Source: Granulicella sp. UBA5172
GTDB lineage: Bacteria > Acidobacteriota > Terriglobia > Terriglobales > Acidobacteriaceae
Assembly: GCA_002413385.1 (NCBI GenBank)
Contig: DHWW01000102.1
Span: 9,321 to 16,983 of the forward strand
DNA length: 7,663 nt
Direction of reading: 5' to 3'
Shown: positions 1-7,304 of the stretch, piece by piece
Layout of the letters: each line of letters opens with the position of its first letter
Numbering within the stretch: position 1 is the stretch's first letter
Translations under genes and position numbers: made by a program
The notes under the pieces: generated by a model
Databases searched by the model: none
Told to the model about the DNA's origin: nothing
What the model saw: only the letters and a program-made list of their open reading frames with translations

Positions 1-2739
1 AACACGGGTGTGTACGACGCGGAGTTTGGGCGCGCTGCTGGCGGAGTGATCAACTCGGTGACCAAGAGCGGCGGGAATCAGATTCATGGTCAGGCCTACT
101 ACGACGACCGCGAGAGCAAGTGGGGAGCATACAACGACTACACCACCAACACGACGGCAGCGACGTCGGGAGGAGCGACGGTCTTTACGACGGCTCCATA
201 CAAGCCGATCGACTCTCGCCAGATCTGGGGCTTTACTGCTGGCGGAGCGATCATAAAGGACAAGCTGTTCTGGGAATATACGTACGACCAGCACCACCGC
301 GTTTTCCCCGGAACGGCGAAGGCCAACTCTCCGTCGGCATTCTTTACGCAGCCGGATGCGACGCTGGCGAGCATTACTGGAGCGCCGACGTGCGATCTGG
401 CGACCGGATATCTCTCGGGCAGTTCGACGTCAAACAAGAACTACACGATCGATAGCCAGACCTGCACGCTGGCTGCGCGTGAAGGCGTGTCGTACGACGC
501 AGCGGCGACGAACTACGGTGCGCAGCTGGTGAACACGCTGACGGATCTGGGCTCGGTGCCGCGCACGGGCGATCAGGAAGTCAATCTACCGAAGCTGGAC
601 TACCAGATCAGCAGCAAGAATCATGTAAGCCTGCTGTACAACCGCCTGCGCTGGGACTCGCCGGGTGGCGTGCAGACGCAGGCCACGAATAATTATGCGG
701 TGGATACGTTTGGAACAGATTTCGTGAAGCTGGATTACGGCGTGGCGAAGTTGACGACGCTGATCAGCGGTCGTCTGAGCAATGAGTTGCTGTACCAGTA
801 CGGTCGCGAGTTGAACGCTGAAGGACAGCAGCCGTTCAGCGCCTACACGCTGAAGAATCTTGTGGGCACGGTGGGCGCGGGCGGGCCGACAAATATTCCA
901 GAGGTTGCGCTGGCAACATCGAGCGGATTTTTTATGGGATCGCCGTACTACTCCTATCGCAAGGCGCTGCCGGATGAGCGCAAGTGGCAGGTTGGCGACA
1001 CGCTGTACTACACGAAGGGGAATCACAGCTTCAAGTTCGGCCTTGACTCCGTACACAACTACGACTTGATCAATAACACCTATGAGAGCAACGGGTTTAT
1101 CAGCTATGGCTACGTGGGGAACTTCTTCTCGGATTTGAATAGCGAAGGCGCTGCGAACGATCGCTGCAACAGCACGGCGCTTTCGGCGGCGACCAAGAAT
1201 GCAACGACTGGAGTGATCACGAGCGCGGTGGGCAACTATCCCTGCTACTCGTCGTTTGCGCAGGGCTTTGGACCTCCGGTATTCGATGTCGCGACGTTTG
1301 ACTACGGCGTGTTCGGCGAGGATAGCTGGAAGGTGAATCCGCGGCTGACGCTCGAGCTGGGTGTGCGCTACGACTATGAAGTGCTGCCGGGATCGGGAGC
1401 GAACGCAAAGCTGACGGCACCGGCGACGGTGGGTACGCTCACCTTTACTCCATATACCAGCCTGACGAATGCACCGAGCGACAAGAACAACATCGGACCT
1501 CGCGTGGGTTTTGCTTACGACGTGTATGGCAGGGGTAAGACGGTGCTGCGCGGTGGTTACGGCATGTATTACGGGCGCATTACGAATGGCGTGCTGCTGA
1601 ATGTGCTGCTGAATACGGGCAGCCCACTTGGTCAGTACGTGTCTACGTTGAAACCGAATGCGGCGGGCGCTCCGGTGTTCCCGAACGTAATTGGAACGGC
1701 GAATCCTCCGAAGCCGGCGTCGTACTACCTGGCGTCGAACCTGCAGAACCCGATGGTGCATGAGTTCGACATGATCGTGCAGCAGGAGATCAACCGCGGA
1801 ACGATTTTGTCGGTGAGCTATTTGGGCGCGCTGGGACGCGAGTTGCCCAACTTTGTTGATGTCAATTTGAATCCGGCGACGATGGTGCCGACGACGATCA
1901 CGATTGCTCCGGACGCCAGTGGCAAGAGCCCGCTGACGCCTGGGACACAGTTTGTCGTTCCGCAGTACACCAGCTACCTCAATACGAACTTCACCAGCAT
2001 TACGGAGGTGAGGAGCAATATTAATTCCAGCTACAACGCGGTTGCATTTGAGTTGCAGAACCGCTCGATGAAGTCGCTGCAGTTCGATGTGAACTACGTG
2101 TTCTCTCATGCGCTGGACTACAACCAGAATGCGCAGGCCACGAACACGGCGAACAACCAGTACGACCCGAATGGGAATTTACGGGTCAACTACGGGAACT
2201 CCAACTACAACGTGCCCAATCGCATTGCGGGCTACGCGTTGTACAACTTCCCGAATCTGGAGAAGAAGAACTGGCTGAGCTACGTGGCGAATGACTGGAG
2301 CCTGAATACCGCATTCCAGATTCAGAGCGGTCTGCCGTATTCGGCGTCGCTCAGTGGCTATGCGTCGTCTTCGGCTCTATTCAGCAGTTGGAACGGTGCA
2401 GGTGGAACGAGCTTCATTCCGCAAATTGGGCGCAACACTTACAAGTATCCTCGGGACCTGGTGCAGGATGTACGTCTGCAGAAGCAGATCGCGCTGACCG
2501 AGCGGTATCACCTGGAGGGACGCGTCGATCTATACAACGTCTATAACCACCAGAACGTGACGGGCCTGACCACGACGGCCTACGCTCTGCAGTCCACGGG
2601 GAACGTTGCGACAGCAACATTCCAGAACGGTGTGGCGGGGACGGGAACAGCGCGGTTCGGAGCGGCTAATAACTCTAACTCGAGCGGATTTCTTTACACT
2701 CCGCGCCAGTTGCAGGTGAGTGTGAAGTTCCTTTTCTAG
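1..2739 (+). CDS. Oar-like TonB-dependent receptor, 3' part (5' end outside window)
   Basis: This is the C-terminal 912 residues of an outer-membrane beta-barrel protein. The frame is open from base 1, so the GTG at position 10 is an internal valine, not a start. The first codons (NTGVYDAEFGRAAGGVIN, then SVTKSGGNQIHG) are the end of the plug domain as seen in Oar/TonB-dependent receptors. The barrel follows, with GGAIIKDKLFW at window codons 81-91, FGEDSWKVNPRL and GVRYDY near codons 438-456, SHALDYNQ, NDWSL and LYNVYNHQN near the C-terminus. The protein ends in VKFLF with a terminal phenylalanine, the usual outer-membrane assembly signal. Aligning the plug end with the complete paralogue at 3037-7146 suggests that about 257 residues are missing and that the full protein is near 1170 residues. 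The only four cysteines (codons 131, 155, 389, 415) fall as two pairs in probable surface loops. The stop is TAG, followed by a terminator hairpin. Family role: outer-membrane uptake or binding; the substrate cannot be told from sequence. Confidence 0.93.
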   Translation, partial: NTGVYDAEFGRAAGGVINSVTKSGGNQIHGQAYYDDRESKWGAYNDYTTNTTAATSGGATVFTTAPYKPIDSRQIWGFTAGGAIIKDKLFWEYTYDQHHRVFPGTAKANSPSAFFTQPDATLASITGAPTCDLATGYLSGSSTSNKNYTIDSQTCTLAAREGVSYDAAATNYGAQLVNTLTDLGSVPRTGDQEVNLPKLDYQISSKNHVSLLYNRLRWDSPGGVQTQATNNYAVDTFGTDFVKLDYGVAKLTTLISGRLSNELLYQYGRELNAEGQQPFSAYTLKNLVGTVGAGGPTNIPEVALATSSGFFMGSPYYSYRKALPDERKWQVGDTLYYTKGNHSFKFGLDSVHNYDLINNTYESNGFISYGYVGNFFSDLNSEGAANDRCNSTALSAATKNATTGVITSAVGNYPCYSSFAQGFGPPVFDVATFDYGVFGEDSWKVNPRLTLELGVRYDYEVLPGSGANAKLTAPATVGTLTFTPYTSLTNAPSDKNNIGPRVGFAYDVYGRGKTVLRGGYGMYYGRITNGVLLNVLLNTGSPLGQYVSTLKPNAAGAPVFPNVIGTANPPKPASYYLASNLQNPMVHEFDMIVQQEINRGTILSVSYLGALGRELPNFVDVNLNPATMVPTTITIAPDASGKSPLTPGTQFVVPQYTSYLNTNFTSITEVRSNINSSYNAVAFELQNRSMKSLQFDVNYVFSHALDYNQNAQATNTANNQYDPNGNLRVNYGNSNYNVPNRIAGYALYNFPNLEKKNWLSYVANDWSLNTAFQIQSGLPYSASLSGYASSSALFSSWNGAGGTSFIPQIGRNTYKYPRDLVQDVRLQKQIALTERYHLEGRVDLYNVYNHQNVTGLTTTAYALQSTGNVATATFQNGVAGTGTARFGAANNSNSSGFLYTPRQLQVSVKFLF

Positions 2740-2762
2740 TCGGCTTGCAACCCGAAACAATG

Positions 2763-2788
2763 AGGGCGATGGCTTCGGCCATCGCCCT
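2763..2788 (+). terminator. Probable intrinsic terminator of the first receptor gene
   Basis: A perfect 10-bp stem, GGGCGATGGC (2764-2773) with GCCATCGCCC (2778-2787), is closed by a TTCG tetraloop in the very stable C(UUCG)G context. An extra A-T pair extends it at 2763/2788. It begins 24 bases after the TAG stop. The following tract (TGCTATTT) is only weakly T-rich, so termination may be partial or helped by another factor. The stem also suits mRNA 3'-end protection. Confidence 0.75.
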
Positions 2789-2813
2789 GCTATTTGGGGA
2801 TAAGGCAAGGATT

Positions 2814-2842
2814 TTGACGTCGCGAATATCGGATTCTATGGC
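2814..2842 (+). promoter_or_regulatory. Candidate sigma-70-type promoter for the second receptor gene
   Basis: TTGACG at 2814-2819 matches the -35 consensus at five of six bases. At a 17-base spacing, TATGGC (2837-2842) is a poor but possible -10. The inverted repeat at 2823-2850 covers the spacer and -10, the usual place for a repressor operator. Weak -10 agreement keeps confidence low. The gap is long enough that the real promoter could lie further downstream. Confidence 0.3.
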
Positions 2843-2850
2843 GATATTCG
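2823..2850. promoter_or_regulatory. Perfect 9-bp inverted repeat, candidate operator
   Basis: CGAATATCG (2823-2831) and its exact reverse complement CGATATTCG (2842-2850) are separated by 10 bases, giving half-site centres 19 bp apart, about two helical turns. The right half continues as CGATATTCGATATT, so a partial third copy of the half-site (CGATATT, 2849-2855) abuts it. This geometry suits a dimeric DNA-binding regulator better than a terminator: the arms are AT-rich and no T-run follows. The regulator is not in the window. The repeat could also form a weak RNA hairpin. Confidence 0.45.
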
Positions 2851-2907
2851 ATATTTACAGTCCCGACATGATGTACATTCATAGTATTCACAGACCTTGT
2901 ACTTGAG

Positions 2908-2923
2908 GCGCATGGTGATGCGC
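2908..2923. repeat. Small perfect inverted repeat in the probable 5' leader
   Basis: GCGCAT (2908-2913), loop GGTG, and ATGCGC (2918-2923) form a perfect 6-bp stem with a 4-base loop, about 115 bases before the start of the 1369-residue gene. No T-run follows, so it is not an intrinsic terminator. It could be a leader-RNA hairpin or chance. Confidence 0.3.
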
Positions 2924-3021
2924 ACATTCTTCGGAGTGAGTGTTTCTGCTTTCAGACAAGAGTCGACCTAGTTTTGGGCCCACCCAGACACCGATCTATC
3001 AACACCACTGTAAGAATCTTC

Positions 3022-3028
3022 AGGAGAG
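3022..3028 (+). promoter_or_regulatory. Ribosome binding site of the second receptor gene
   Basis: AGGAGAG contains the AGGAG Shine-Dalgarno core (3022-3026), ending 10 bases before the ATG at 3037. The spacing is slightly long but acceptable. It fixes this ATG as the start, in agreement with the signal peptide that begins there. Confidence 0.7.
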
Positions 3029-3036
3029 TCATTTAA

Positions 3037-6000
3037 ATGCGTAAAGTCCTCACGCTGTTGTTGCTCTGTTTCTCCCTCACTTCTGCCGTAGTCGCCAAGG
3101 CGCAGCAGACTCTTGGTTCTCTGAATGGAACCGTGCTGGACGCCTCAGGCGCGGCTGTTCCCGACTCAGAGGTTACCGTGACCGACGCCAGTATCGGATT
3201 GACTCGGAGTACGAAGTCCGGATCGAATGGCTTCTTCCAGATCTTCAATCTGCCTGTCGGTACGTATAAAGTGCAGGCCACGCATGCAGGCTTCGAGACA
3301 GCGGTGCTGGCTGGAATCGGGGTGCAGGAAGCACAGGCAAAGACGGTCACGGTGAAGTTGAAGGTGGGTGAGATTTCACAATCGGTGGAGGTGACGGCGA
3401 ACCCGCTGCTGAACGCGACCGATGACACCAATGGCTACACGCTGGATAAGGATCAGATTCAGCTGGTGCCGTCGGCGACGGGAAGTTTTACGGGACTGGC
3501 CGTGCTTTCGCCGGGCGTGAGCGCGGAGTTGCTGAGCAACCTGGATACGAACTCGGGCCTGGGCAACCAGCCGATCTGGGCCAATGGGCAGCGCGATACG
3601 TCGAACACGTTCCAGGTGAACGGCGTGGATGCGACGAATCTTTTCAATGGCAAGAGTTCGAGCGGATCGAACTCGCAGCGGTATGCTTTCAACATTGGAC
3701 AGAGCACGCCGGTGGGCGGCGCGGTGGGTGTGGGCACGTCGGTGTATGGATCGAACGGTAACAGCTTGCCTTCTCCTCCTCCGGAGTTTCTGCAGGAGTT
3801 GCGTGTGAACACGTCGATGTATGACGCGCAGCAGGGTGCGACGAGCGGTGCGCAGATTGATGCGAACACCAACAGCGGCACAAATACGTTTCATGGGCAG
3901 ATGTATGGGTCGTTTGCGAACAACTCCATGAATGCATCGCCGTTCTTCTTTGGCCAGCAGGCCCAGCTCTCGAACATCGGAGTTGGAGCGTTTCCGGGCT
4001 ACCTTGCGAATCCGGCGCTGCACCGTTGGTCGGCGGGAGGGGCGCTGGGAGGGCCGATCTTCAAGAACAAGCTATTTTTCTTTGTTGCGTATCAGCACCG
4101 CTACAACAGCGATCAGGCGACGGGCCTGTCGCAGCTGACGGTGCCGAGCGGGCTGACGGATGATCGCTCGGTGGCTGGCCTGAATGCAGCGGCGAACAGC
4201 TATACGAGTGACGGCTCAGGACTTGGCGGAGCGTCGATCGATCCGATTGCGTTTGCACTGATGAATGCGAAACTGCCGAATGGTCAGTACCTGATTCCTT
4301 CGGCGCAGACTTCGGCGGCGTATGCCTTTGGCGTGCCGAACGTAACGCTGCCGGGGACTGCGACGCTGATTGCGGACCAGGCGGCGGCGGGCATGGACTA
4401 CGACGTAACCAAGGCGGACCGGCTTTCGTTGAAGTACTACTACCAGACTGATCCTGTGAACAAGCCGTATGGGTTCTCGGATACCGGCGGGTTCCCTGTG
4501 ACCCAGAACAATGGGGCGCAGGTGTTCGCGATCGATAACACGATCACGCTTGGCAGCAGGGTGAACTGGGAGCAGCGGCTGGGCTTTGACCGCATGGGAT
4601 CGTACAGCTACTACACGCAGACGCTGGCGGCGGATCCGACGCTGGGGGCAGGGTACGGAATTGACGCAGGCGTTCCGTCGAATCAGATTCAAACCAGCAC
4701 GCTGGCGGGTCTGACACTGAATCAGTTTGCCAACGACAACTCTTCGGCGCCTGCGATATCGGTAGGGCCGGCGAGTGCGTTTGTGAATACTGGCTACTAC
4801 CAGAACCGGCTGAACCCTTCGACGAACGTGATTCTTTCGCTGGGTAAGCATACGCTGGTGCTGGGTGGCGGATACAGCTATACGCAGCTGAACATTGAGA
4901 ACAACCGCCAGGAAATTCCGGATGTCCAGGTCAACGGCTTCGCCAACTTCCTGCAAGGCAACGTGCGGAAGTCGAACGTGCTGGAGACGATCGATCCAGT
5001 GAGCAGGCGGAACACTGCGAACCGCTACTACCGCTCGAACGAGATTGCCGGCTATGCGCAGGACAAGTGGCAGGCATTGCAGAACCTGAGCATTACGGCG
5101 GGCGTTCGGTATGACTACCACGGCGGGTTGACGGAGAAGTATGGCAACATGTTCAACTTCGATCCGAGCCGTTACAGCGTGTCGGGTGACGCGATGACGG
5201 GTTTCAATGTGACGAACTCGGGATTTGTGATTGCGGGCAACAATAAGTACAACCCGACGCAGGGCACGACGGATTCGACGCTGACGGGGCGGCAGTGGGG
5301 GATCTCTCCGCGCGTGGGATTCGCGTACTCTCCGAAGCGGTTCAGCAACAAGGTGGTGATCAACGGCGGCGCGGGGATCTACTATGACCGCGGCGAACTG
5401 TTTACCTACCTGTCGCAGCCTGCGGGCAGCGGCGTTGGCGGACCGTTCGGCGCGACCGAGTCCGCGCCGCTGGCGAGCTATGTGACGGGCACGGGTACAA
5501 CGCTTGCCAATCCGATTGGGAATGCATTTACTCCTGTTGCGCAGGGTGGCACGTACATTGAGCCGACCTCCGATCCGAGCACGATCAAAACGGCTTTGCA
5601 GAATGTGCTGGGGTCTGGACCGAGCGGCTCCAATGGTTTGACCGGCACGCTGAGTCCGGGGTTTGGGCCGAGCTGCGGTGCGGAAGACAACCAGGCGAAC
5701 TACACGGACTGCCTGGCGTACCAGCCACTGAACTTCGGCGCATATGACAAGAACAACGTTTTGCCCTATACGATCAACTTCGCGTTGAACGTGCAGTGGC
5801 AGCCGACGAATGATCTTGCGATCACGATTGGCTACAGCGGCAACCGCGGGCGGCACTCCGTGATTCCGATTCCGTTCAACGAGCCGGGCATCGCGACGGC
5901 GAGCAACCCGATTCACGGAGAGACGTCGACGTACGGGTTCCAGGTGCTGAACCAGAACAGCCTTACGACAGACCCCTACGGGTATGACGACTACAACGCG

Positions 6001-7146
6001 ATCGCGAGCGAGCCGTGGGACACTCCGGACGGCGGCAACACGGACTTCCGTGCACCGTATGTTGGCTACAGCCCGAATGCGGCGCTGTTCAAGGCGGTGG
6101 GCGTGTCCGCGTATGACTCGCTACAGGTGCATGTGGAGAAGCGACTGTCGCATCACTTCCAGGGTGGCGTGAGCTACACGTGGGGTCATGCGCTGGATGA
6201 GCAGAGCGACATCGGGCTGTTCTTCACGGGTGACAATCCGAACAAGCTGCGCGACTCGTATGCTTCGTCGGATTTCGACCGGACGCACACAACGACGGCG
6301 AACTTCCAGTTTCAACTGCCGAACTATGCGCCGGAGCATTCACTCCTTGCGTATGCAACGAATGACTGGAGCCTGACGGGACTGGGCGTGCTGCAGAGCG
6401 GCGAGCCGTACTCGCTTTACGAGTTCTATGGAGCGGTCGGCAGCCTTAACTTCGGCAACTATCCGACGCTGATGAACCCGGTGCTGCCGATCAAGAATCC
6501 GAAGGATGCGAAGACGAAGGCACTGACCGGCAACCCGGGTAGCTTCCGCGGTCCCGGAGGCGAGTTCTATCCGGCGATCGATCCGAGCGAGATTGCGATC
6601 AACTACGTGGCTCCGGGCACCAACGGTGTTCCGACGGCGGCGATGGGTGGTGAGGGCGATCCAGTGGATATCTATGAGACGGACTTCGCACCGAACAACC
6701 AGCGTAATATCTTCCGCCAGGCGATGCAGAAGCGGTTGGATATCTCGTTCCGGAAGAGCTTCCATCCGACGCAGAGGATCGCGGTGTTGTATGAGTTCAA
6801 TATCTTCAACGTAACGAATACGACCAGCCTGGACGTTCCGCAGAACCAGACACAGATTCGCCAGAACTTCGGTTGCTCCGCCTCGGCGTATGCTGCTGAT
6901 GCCTACGGCAACTGCGCGCTGGGCTATCTGCAGTACGGAGAAATTGCGGCCAGCCCGGCGACGGCCGATCAGCAGTCTGCGCTGACCAACCTGGACCAGT
7001 TGCCGTACCACACGGGAACGGGTAAATCGATCGCAATTCCGACGACGATAGGGGGTGCTCCGAACAACGGAGCGAACTTTGGCTCTGTGACGGGGACGAT
7101 TGGCGGCAACCGCGCGATCACGATGGCGCTGCATGTGACGTTCTAA
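3037..7146 (+). CDS. Oar-like TonB-dependent receptor, complete (1369 aa)
   Basis: This is a complete outer-membrane protein of the carboxypeptidase-regulatory-like plus TonB-dependent-receptor type. The start is set by AGGAG upstream and a clear signal peptide: MRK, a run of leucines, then probable cleavage after AKA at residue 22. Residues about 26-108 form the beta-sandwich regulatory-like domain (GTVLDASGAAVPDSEVTVTD, later PVGTYKVQATHAGF). The plug follows from about 131, with LSPGV at 157-161, FQVNGVDATN from 192 and PPPEFLQEL at 248-256. The barrel begins near GALGGPIFKNKLFFF (335-349) and includes YAQDKW (673-678), GVRYDY, YYDRGE (782), GHALD and NDWSL. It ends in ALHVTF with a terminal phenylalanine. 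I see no obvious TonB box, so energy coupling is unproven. The mature part has exactly four cysteines, in two pairs (880/892 and 1280/1293). From the plug end onward it is about 200 residues longer than its upstream paralogue, partly in a Gly/Ser/Thr-rich loop between about 785 and 908. The ligand is unknown. Confidence 0.95.
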   Translation: MRKVLTLLLLCFSLTSAVVAKAQQTLGSLNGTVLDASGAAVPDSEVTVTDASIGLTRSTKSGSNGFFQIFNLPVGTYKVQATHAGFETAVLAGIGVQEAQAKTVTVKLKVGEISQSVEVTANPLLNATDDTNGYTLDKDQIQLVPSATGSFTGLAVLSPGVSAELLSNLDTNSGLGNQPIWANGQRDTSNTFQVNGVDATNLFNGKSSSGSNSQRYAFNIGQSTPVGGAVGVGTSVYGSNGNSLPSPPPEFLQELRVNTSMYDAQQGATSGAQIDANTNSGTNTFHGQMYGSFANNSMNASPFFFGQQAQLSNIGVGAFPGYLANPALHRWSAGGALGGPIFKNKLFFFVAYQHRYNSDQATGLSQLTVPSGLTDDRSVAGLNAAANSYTSDGSGLGGASIDPIAFALMNAKLPNGQYLIPSAQTSAAYAFGVPNVTLPGTATLIADQAAAGMDYDVTKADRLSLKYYYQTDPVNKPYGFSDTGGFPVTQNNGAQVFAIDNTITLGSRVNWEQRLGFDRMGSYSYYTQTLAADPTLGAGYGIDAGVPSNQIQTSTLAGLTLNQFANDNSSAPAISVGPASAFVNTGYYQNRLNPSTNVILSLGKHTLVLGGGYSYTQLNIENNRQEIPDVQVNGFANFLQGNVRKSNVLETIDPVSRRNTANRYYRSNEIAGYAQDKWQALQNLSITAGVRYDYHGGLTEKYGNMFNFDPSRYSVSGDAMTGFNVTNSGFVIAGNNKYNPTQGTTDSTLTGRQWGISPRVGFAYSPKRFSNKVVINGGAGIYYDRGELFTYLSQPAGSGVGGPFGATESAPLASYVTGTGTTLANPIGNAFTPVAQGGTYIEPTSDPSTIKTALQNVLGSGPSGSNGLTGTLSPGFGPSCGAEDNQANYTDCLAYQPLNFGAYDKNNVLPYTINFALNVQWQPTNDLAITIGYSGNRGRHSVIPIPFNEPGIATASNPIHGETSTYGFQVLNQNSLTTDPYGYDDYNAIASEPWDTPDGGNTDFRAPYVGYSPNAALFKAVGVSAYDSLQVHVEKRLSHHFQGGVSYTWGHALDEQSDIGLFFTGDNPNKLRDSYASSDFDRTHTTTANFQFQLPNYAPEHSLLAYATNDWSLTGLGVLQSGEPYSLYEFYGAVGSLNFGNYPTLMNPVLPIKNPKDAKTKALTGNPGSFRGPGGEFYPAIDPSEIAINYVAPGTNGVPTAAMGGEGDPVDIYETDFAPNNQRNIFRQAMQKRLDISFRKSFHPTQRIAVLYEFNIFNVTNTTSLDVPQNQTQIRQNFGCSASAYAADAYGNCALGYLQYGEIAASPATADQQSALTNLDQLPYHTGTGKSIAIPTTIGGAPNNGANFGSVTGTIGGNRAITMALHVTF

Positions 7147-7176
7147 CCTTCAACTTCCCTTTACAGGGTTTTGAGT

Positions 7177-7206
7177 GGGTGGCAGCTTCGGCTGCCACCC
7201 TTTTTC
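7177..7206 (+). terminator. Intrinsic terminator of the second receptor gene
   Basis: A perfect 10-bp stem, GGGTGGCAGC (7177-7186) with GCTGCCACCC (7191-7200), has a TTCG tetraloop in C(UUCG)G context and is followed directly by TTTTTCTTT. It lies 30 bases after the TAA stop. This is a textbook Rho-independent terminator and separates the gene from the next one. Confidence 0.93.
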
Positions 7207-7252
7207 TTTGGCGGGTGCTTCCCGGAGTGGATTTGGGGTACGATTTCCTAAA

Positions 7253-7279
7253 TTGGTCATTTTTCGCTAGGGTTAAATA
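7253..7279 (+). promoter_or_regulatory. Weak candidate promoter for the third gene
   Basis: An AT-richer island (about 7240-7295) lies between the terminator and the third reading frame. TTGGTC (7253-7258) and TAAATA (7274-7279) resemble -35 and -10 hexamers, but the spacing is 15 bases, shorter than ideal. The main support is position and base composition. Confidence 0.2.
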
Positions 7280-7304
7280 CATCTTTTGCACGTTTTGGCT
7301 GCCG

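Larger units (their letters stand above)
2740..3036. other. Intergenic region between the two receptor genes
   Basis: These 297 bases have no convincing protein gene. In order they hold the terminator hairpin (2763-2788), a candidate promoter whose spacer and -10 are overlapped by a perfect inverted repeat (2814-2850), a second TTTACA -35-like hexamer at 2854-2859 without a good partner, a perfect small hairpin (2908-2923), an 8-bp palindrome TGGGCCCA (2975-2982), and the ribosome binding site at 3022-3028. If transcription starts near 2850, the leader would be about 185 nt. I see no match to a riboswitch class that I know. Confidence 0.7.

Noticed and set aside
10..12. GTG at position 10 as the start of the first gene
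   Set aside because: The frame is open to base 1, and the residues around it are the interior of a plug domain, with no signal peptide or ribosome binding site.
586..2109. Long open frame on the minus strand (507 codons) opposite the first receptor gene
   Set aside because: Its translation is extremely rich in Arg, His, Val and Ile with no domain or signal, and it lies wholly opposite a clear receptor gene. It is a codon-bias shadow.
3037..3102. Lipoprotein signal at the second receptor because of Cys11 after a leucine run
   Set aside because: There is no lipobox (the residues before the cysteine are all Leu) and the cysteine is inside the hydrophobic core. A normal cleavage site after AKA fits better.
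4216..5916. Long open frame on the minus strand (566 codons) opposite the second receptor gene
   Set aside because: It has the same Arg/His/Val-rich composition and no recognisable family, and sits opposite the barrel. It is explained by the sense strand avoiding codons whose complements are stops.
7157..7172. CCCT-TTAC-AGGG followed by TTTTG as a terminator
   Set aside because: The stem is only 4 bp, and a much stronger terminator stands immediately downstream.
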